From contig CBDHEI010000002.1 in the NCBI GenBank assembly GCA_965262055.1, forward strand, positions 3,162,001 to 3,226,000: a DNA stretch of 64,000 bases. The letters run 5' to 3'. Shown here piece after piece: positions 59,330-64,000 of this stretch. The stretch comes from G958296245 sp965262055 (GTDB lineage Bacteria > Chloroflexota > Dehalococcoidia > Lucifugimonadales > G958296245). A model generated the notes under the pieces. The model had not been told where the DNA came from and ran no database searches. It saw only the letters and a list, made by a program, of their open reading frames with translations. A program made the translations under genes and the position numbers. Positions within the stretch are counted from its first letter, which is position 1. Every line of letters begins with the position of its first letter.

Positions 59330-60784
59330 ATGAAGCTCAACGTTAAGGTCATGGCGGCGGTTCTAGGGTTGGTCACGATGACCATGGTGCTCGCGGCCTG
59401 CACCAGGGAAGTGATCAAAGAGGTTCAAGTTCCGAAAATCGTCACCGAGACGGTGGTGAAGGAAGTGCCGGTCGAGGTCATGGTCGAGAGGGAAGTGGTC
59501 AAGGAGGTAACGGTTGAGAGGGTGGTAGAGGTGGAGGTGATCAAAGAGGTAGCAGTGCCGGGCGAGACGGTAGTTGTAGAGAAGGAGGTAGTCAAGAAGG
59601 TCCCGGTCGAGGTGGTGGTCGAGAGAGAGGTGGTCAGGGAGGTGGAGAAAGTGGTCGAGGTTGAGGTCGCGTACGAGTTTGCTGAGTCGTCACCCTCGTC
59701 TAGCTCGCCGCGCCCCGAGGGGCGCTCTATATCCAAGCCGGTAGAGCTATCAGCTGGTGAGGTAGACGACAACGAGCGCTGGGAGGACTACCTCGTATAC
59801 CGCGATAGCTACACGGGGCCTCGCGTCCACAACGTCGACGTGTCCGAGCGGTACGTAATCTCGGTAATAGACGCCCAAGACCGTCCCGTCCCCAACGCCA
59901 TCGTGCGGGTCTCGGCAGAAGAGATGACCATCTTCGAAGGGCGCACCTATGCCAACGGGCAGTCGCTCTTCTTCCCTCTGGCCTTCCCTCAGGCCAGGAA
60001 TGCATCGGCCTTCCGCCTCTACGTCGAGAAGGACGGCGAAAGCCAGTACCTGGACACCACCCGCTACGAGGAGAGCGAGTGGGCTGTGAAGCTCGACGTG
60101 GACCAGGACAACCCCCGCAGCGTCCCTCTCGACGTCCTGTTCCTCCTCGACTCGACGGGCAGCATGGCCGACGAGATAGACCAGGTGAAGAATACGCTCC
60201 TCTCCGTATCGGAGCGGATACACAGCCTGCCGTCGGAGCCCGACCTGCGTTTCGGGATGGTGACCTATAGGGACAGGGGAGACGAATACATCACCCGTAC
60301 CTTCGACTTCGACCGCGATGTGCAACAGTTTCTGCATACGATCAGGGAAGTGCACGCCGATGGCGGGGGCGACACCCCCGAGTCGGTCAACGAGGCGCTC
60401 CACGAGGCCGTCCGAGGTCCCAGCTGGCGGAGCGGCGACGCCATTCGCCTCGTATTCATGATCGCCGACGCCCCTCCTCACCTGGACTACCCCCAGGACA
60501 AGGACTACGCCGAGGAGATGATCGAGGCGCACCGCCGGGGCATCAAGATATTCACGATAGCTTCCAGTGGACTGGATGACCAGGGCGAGTACGTCTTCAG
60601 GCAGATCTCCCAGCACACGATGCGGCGGTTCATCTTCATCGTCTACGGCTCAGACGGGCTCACTCCCCACCACGTTAGCGAGTACACGGTCCAACAACTA
60701 GACGATCTCGTGGTGAGACTGGTGGAGGAGGAGCTCTCCAACCTTGAAGGAGACGGTCAGGAGGAGGTAACCCTCAAGCGTTAA
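59330..60784 (+). CDS. vWA lipoprotein 2 with Val/Glu/Lys repeats
   Basis: A 484-residue lipoprotein (lipobox VLAAC, Cys24). Repeats such as VEREVVKEV and VPGETVVVEKEVV run to about residue 110. A beta-rich domain follows (YVISVIDAQDRPVPNAIVRV), then a vWA domain with MIDAS DSTGSM (Asp274), LRFGMVTYRDRGDEY and VNEALHEAV. This vWA is of a different type from its neighbours, closer to the cochlin/integrin-like group of bacterial vWAs. It may bind protein or metal at the cell surface. Confidence 0.85.
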   Translation: MKLNVKVMAAVLGLVTMTMVLAACTREVIKEVQVPKIVTETVVKEVPVEVMVEREVVKEVTVERVVEVEVIKEVAVPGETVVVEKEVVKKVPVEVVVEREVVREVEKVVEVEVAYEFAESSPSSSSPRPEGRSISKPVELSAGEVDDNERWEDYLVYRDSYTGPRVHNVDVSERYVISVIDAQDRPVPNAIVRVSAEEMTIFEGRTYANGQSLFFPLAFPQARNASAFRLYVEKDGESQYLDTTRYEESEWAVKLDVDQDNPRSVPLDVLFLLDSTGSMADEIDQVKNTLLSVSERIHSLPSEPDLRFGMVTYRDRGDEYITRTFDFDRDVQQFLHTIREVHADGGGDTPESVNEALHEAVRGPSWRSGDAIRLVFMIADAPPHLDYPQDKDYAEEMIEAHRRGIKIFTIASSGLDDQGEYVFRQISQHTMRRFIFIVYGSDGLTPHHVSEYTVQQLDDLVVRLVEEELSNLEGDGQEEVTLKR

Positions 60785-60821
60785 TGGGCGGACAAGCAGC
60801 TTAACCACAGGAGGAGTAGAG

Positions 60822-62807
60822 ATGAAGCTCAACATTAAGGTCATAGCGGCGGTTCTTGGGCTGGTAACGATGGCCACCATGCTCGTGGCATGCACTACGG
60901 AAGTGATCAAGGAGGTGGCGGTCGAACAGGTCGTCACCGAGACGGTGGTGAAAGAAGTTCCGGTTGAGGTTGTTGTGGAGAAGGAGGTTGTGAAAGAGGT
61001 GCCAGTTCAGAGGGTGGTCGAGGTGGAGGTGATCAAAGAGGTCGAGGTTCAGAAGGTTGTAGAGAAGGAGGTAGTGAGAGAGGTGGAAAGGCCGGTGATC
61101 GTAGAGAAGGAAGTGGTTAGAGAGGTTGAAGTGTTCAGAGAGGTCTCCGTGGCAGCTCCCGCAGCCGAGAAAGAGGTGCTGAGAGGGGCCGAGAAGGTAG
61201 TTGAGCTTATGGTGATTGTTGAAGAGGAGCCTGCAAGGGAAGTCAATAAGCCGGTCGTAGAGAAAGAGGTCGTCAAAGAGGTTGCGATGGAGGTCGAGGT
61301 CGCGGTATCGGGAGGGTCCACGGGATCCCGGAGACCTTCCACCTCTCCTGCCTCGACTTCCAGGTCGGGTGGGACCCCGCCGGCCACGACCTTCAAGGAC
61401 TACCAGCGCGAGAGGTTCGTATCCGCGGTGGAGGACGCGGTCTCGACATTCAGCCTCGATACCGACCGCACCTCGTACCACCTCGCCCTCAACTGGGCCC
61501 GCACCGGCTACAGGGTCGAGCCCGACTCCGTTAGGGCAGAGGAGTGGATCAACGCCTTCAACTACGGCTACGAGCCGCCGCTTCACAGCGACAGCTTCGC
61601 CATATCGACCGACGTGGTCAGGCACCCCCTGGACGGCGGGCTGCACCTCGCGCGAATCGCGTTCCAGGCGCCCGATTTCAGCTACGACAGTACGCCGGTC
61701 AACGTGACGCTCGTGCTCGACGCCTCAGGCTCGATGCGTGAAGGAAACCGGGTAGACATAGCCAGGGAGACCGCCGAGAGCATCAGGCGCAGCCTGCGCA
61801 CAGGAGACCGCATCGCCGTCGTACAATTCACCAACAGCGTCGTTGACGATCTCACGGTCATGCACACTGACCCGGATGACCGCGATGTCATGAGGTCGAT
61901 AGACGAGCTCAGACCGCGCGGCTCTACGAACGTGCAGGCCGGCCTGAATCTCGGTGTGCGTCTCGCCGACCGCGCCCGTCGCGACAACCCCGGATCCTAC
62001 AACTACATCATCCTCATGTCGGACGGCGTCGCCAATGTGGACGCCACAGACCCGTTCGGCATCCTGGAGTCCGCCTACGACCGGGACAGCGGCAACCCGC
62101 TGCGGCTGATCACCATCGGGGTCGGCGTCGAGAACTACAACGACTACCTCCTGGAGCAGCTGGCCCAGCACGGCAACGGCTGGTACCGGTACCTGAGCGA
62201 CACCGAGCAAGCGCGGGCGACCTTCAGCCGCGACAACTGGTTGGCCCTATCCATCCCGTTCGCCGACCAGACCCGCGCCCAGGTGACGTGGGACACCGAC
62301 GTGGTCAGGTCTTGGCGCATCGTCGGCTACGAGAACCGCGTCACCTCGGACGAGTCGTTCACGCAGGCTCGCAAGGAGTTCGCTGAAATACCCGCCGGCG
62401 CTGCCACGACGGTCTTCTACGAGCTGGAGCTGAGGGACCAGGGTAGGGGCGATGTTGCCAAGCTCGGCGACATCGAGCTGCGGTGGGTGACCCCGTCCAC
62501 GGGCGATTCAAACCGCCAGCACGCACCGATCATGAGCCGCAGGGACGTGGAGCGTGACGCGATGGGTGAGGCGATGCTGCAGATGGGCGCCATCGTGGCC
62601 CTGTCTTCGGACTTGTACAGCAGCCTTCCTCATGCACGCTCGTCCGACTCGCAGGTAGATAGAGACCTCGCCTACCTGATGGACGAGCTCCTGTCGTTGG
62701 ATGGACAGCTCGGAAGCCTGGGGGCCTACCGGGACATGGTCTTCCTGATGGAGCACATCACCCGCGATTCCAGGGCGGCGTCTATGCCTTCCGGCTACAG
62801 CCGGTAG
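60822..62807 (+). CDS. vWA lipoprotein 3 (YfbK-like), intact
   Basis: A 661-residue lipoprotein (lipobox MLVAC, Cys24). The Val/Glu/Lys-repeat region runs from residue 26 to about 155, longer than in gene 1. It then has a YfbK N-terminal domain (VSTFSLDTDRTSYHLALN), vWA with DASGSM (Asp300), and a C-terminal YfbK/DUF3520-type domain. It is the intact match of the interrupted gene 1, with close nucleotide identity across the last 1.2 kb. GGAGGAG precedes the ATG. Confidence 0.9.
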   Translation: MKLNIKVIAAVLGLVTMATMLVACTTEVIKEVAVEQVVTETVVKEVPVEVVVEKEVVKEVPVQRVVEVEVIKEVEVQKVVEKEVVREVERPVIVEKEVVREVEVFREVSVAAPAAEKEVLRGAEKVVELMVIVEEEPAREVNKPVVEKEVVKEVAMEVEVAVSGGSTGSRRPSTSPASTSRSGGTPPATTFKDYQRERFVSAVEDAVSTFSLDTDRTSYHLALNWARTGYRVEPDSVRAEEWINAFNYGYEPPLHSDSFAISTDVVRHPLDGGLHLARIAFQAPDFSYDSTPVNVTLVLDASGSMREGNRVDIARETAESIRRSLRTGDRIAVVQFTNSVVDDLTVMHTDPDDRDVMRSIDELRPRGSTNVQAGLNLGVRLADRARRDNPGSYNYIILMSDGVANVDATDPFGILESAYDRDSGNPLRLITIGVGVENYNDYLLEQLAQHGNGWYRYLSDTEQARATFSRDNWLALSIPFADQTRAQVTWDTDVVRSWRIVGYENRVTSDESFTQARKEFAEIPAGAATTVFYELELRDQGRGDVAKLGDIELRWVTPSTGDSNRQHAPIMSRRDVERDAMGEAMLQMGAIVALSSDLYSSLPHARSSDSQVDRDLAYLMDELLSLDGQLGSLGAYRDMVFLMEHITRDSRAASMPSGYSR

Positions 62808-62829
62808 AAACCTCGCGATTCTTGCAAAT

Positions 62830-62859
62830 GGGGTGCGGCGAGATGCCTCGCCGCACCCC
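62830..62859 (+). terminator. Strong hairpin after vWA gene 3
   Basis: A perfect 13-base-pair stem (GGGGTGCGGCGAG / CTCGCCGCACCCC) with a four-base loop, 22 bases after the stop. As after gene 1, there is no T tract. Confidence 0.6.
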
Positions 62860-62888
62860 AAGCCGGTGCAGGAGAGAAGGAGAAGACA

Positions 62889-63224
62889 ATGAAGCCGAAT
62901 ACGATCAGGAAGGCCGCTATCAAGATAGGTGTTGGGGTGCCTGCCATGCTGGTACTGGCGCCCGCAGTGCCGTGGTTGGTGCTCGTACTCCACGAGCCGC
63001 TGACCGACTGGCTGACGTGGATAATGCCCGGGGTATGGGCGGACGCATACCAGGAGGAGAGGGTGTCATTCGGGATAGTGGACAAGATGCAGTCCCTCGG
63101 AGAGTGGGTAGCAGCCGGGGGCGTGCTGACGGCGCTCGTTGTGGCGATAGCGTCAGGGGTTGCCTTCGTGGTCTGGGGCGCATTCCATCTTCTGGGGGAG
63201 ATTGCCAGGGGAGAGCGCGAGTAG
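62889..63224 (+). CDS. Hypothetical membrane protein in the vWA array
   Basis: A 111-residue protein with two to three hydrophobic segments (about residues 12-34, 37-48 and 76-101) and a basic N-terminus (MKPNTIRKAAIKIG). No family recognised. AGAAGGAGAAGAC lies just before the ATG. It sits between vWA genes 3 and 4 and may be cotranscribed with them. Confidence 0.65.
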   Translation: MKPNTIRKAAIKIGVGVPAMLVLAPAVPWLVLVLHEPLTDWLTWIMPGVWADAYQEERVSFGIVDKMQSLGEWVAAGGVLTALVVAIASGVAFVVWGAFHLLGEIARGERE

Positions 63225-63278
63225 GCTAACGAGTCAGGTCTGACGGGTAATGGAAGACTTCGTTCAGGAGGTGTTGAA

Positions 63279-64000
63279 ATGAGGCAATTCAGGTTCACGT
63301 TGATTCTTGGGTTAGCCGCGCTGATCACGGTTCTCGCGGCCTGTACAAGGGAGGTGGTCAAAGAGGTGCAGGTAGAGGGGGTGGTCATGGAGCAAATGGT
63401 GAAAGAGGGCACCGTAGAGATGATGGCCGAGTTTGACAGGGGCGAGTCTGAGGGGTTCAACGCCATAGGCGGCACTGCGACTGTCAACGACGAGCCCTAC
63501 GACCTCACATTCTTCCAGCACTATGGGGTAAACCCCTTCATCGACACCGAGGACGACCACCTGTCCACTTTCGCCATGGACGTGGACACGGCGTCGTACA
63601 CCGTGACGCGGCGCTTCCTGCAGGACGGCAATCTGCCGGACCCGGACTCGGTGCGTGTCGAGGAGTTTGTGAACTTCTTTGAGCAGGGCTACGACCCGCC
63701 CACGGTGGGCGCCTTTGCCATGCACTTCGAGGGTTCGCCTTCACCGTTCGGCGGCGGCAACCATTGGCTCATGAGAGTAGGCCTGCAGGGGAGGTCGGTT
63801 GACCCAGGGCAGAGGAAGGACGCGACGCTCATCTTTGCCATCGACGTATCGGGCTCCATGGCCCGCGAGGACAGGCTGGGGATGGTCAAGAGGGCCCTGC
63901 AGATGCTCGTCGATGAGCTAAGTCCCAATGACGAAGTTGGGATCGTCGTCTACGGAAACAGCGGGAGGGTTGTCCTGGAGCCCACGAGCGGCGACAACAA
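63279..64000 (+). CDS. vWA lipoprotein 4 (YfbK-like), 3' end outside window
   Basis: The frame is open to the window end (240 codons). It starts MRQFRFTLILGLAALITVL with lipobox LAAC (Cys22) and has only a short repeat (REVVKEVQVEGVV). The YfbK N-terminal domain is closer to the canonical type (NPFIDTEDDHLSTFAMDVDTASY, VRVEEFVNFFEQGYDPP) than in genes 1 and 3. The vWA domain begins AIDVSGSMAREDRLGMVKRA (Asp189). GGAGGTG precedes the ATG. Confidence 0.9.
   Translation, partial: MRQFRFTLILGLAALITVLAACTREVVKEVQVEGVVMEQMVKEGTVEMMAEFDRGESEGFNAIGGTATVNDEPYDLTFFQHYGVNPFIDTEDDHLSTFAMDVDTASYTVTRRFLQDGNLPDPDSVRVEEFVNFFEQGYDPPTVGAFAMHFEGSPSPFGGGNHWLMRVGLQGRSVDPGQRKDATLIFAIDVSGSMAREDRLGMVKRALQMLVDELSPNDEVGIVVYGNSGRVVLEPTSGDN

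Overview
This 64 kb window is a GC-rich, gene-dense bacterial segment, most likely from a member of the Chloroflexota (a Dehalococcoidia or SAR202-like lineage). I infer this from the mix of families rather than from a marker gene: a caa3-type oxidase with CtaG and SCO, DUF3179, hydantoinase-type HyuA/HyuB, TIM-barrel hydrolase paralogues, and lipoproteins with long Val/Glu/Lys repeats after the lipobox. Most genes have Shine-Dalgarno sites, and GTG and TTG starts are common.

Layout. 1-2.3 kb: the translation cluster thrS(partial)-infC-rpmI-rplT. 2.3-4.1 kb, minus strand: a split OLD-like ATPase/TOPRIM pair that looks like an anti-phage module. 4.2-10.3 kb, minus: a caa3 cytochrome oxidase operon (ctaC-ctaD-ctaE-ctaF-ctaG-small membrane protein-sco). 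10.6-14.4 kb: DUF2203, a GYD protein, and a DUF3179 lipid-anchored or membrane-anchored protein gene that carries an in-frame TGA at a conserved Cys and is split by an intact IS1182-family element. 14.4-20.6 kb, minus: a small zinc protein, hyuB, hyuA, a P-loop protein and an amidohydrolase. 20.8-29.2 kb: membrane proteins, a GH127-like enzyme, a cupin, a ThDP enzyme, an aldo/keto reductase, a kinase, a DapA-family lyase and a lipoprotein. 29.4-37 kb, plus: an MFS exporter and three paralogous TIM-barrel hydrolase-like proteins with a dienelactone hydrolase and a DUF6295 protein; the third paralogue is frameshifted. 37-45 kb: housekeeping genes (rsfS, ndk, tsaB, tsaE, an esterase, tRNA-Ser(GCU), miaB, nadA, nadC). 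45.2-52.5 kb, plus: a tight seven-gene cluster with a glutamine synthetase-like enzyme, a zinc dehydrogenase, GlxB/GlxC/GlxD (a split glutamate-synthase-like complex), DUF3830 and a Gfo/Idh/MocA dehydrogenase. 52.5-64 kb: a phosphotriesterase-like hydrolase, a membrane HTH-TPR protein, and an array of four von Willebrand A lipoproteins, the first of which is interrupted by an intact IS1380-family element.

The most interesting signals are the candidate selenocysteine codon in DUF3179 with a hairpin at the right distance; a three-copy intergenic repeat made of three hairpins, always placed between collinear genes; the ATPase/TOPRIM pair; the glnT-glxBCD-like cluster; genes that seem to start at ATT or ATC; and the Val/Glu/Lys-repeat vWA lipoprotein array. 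Both insertion sequences have clean target duplications, and removing each one restores an intact reading frame, so both insertions look recent.
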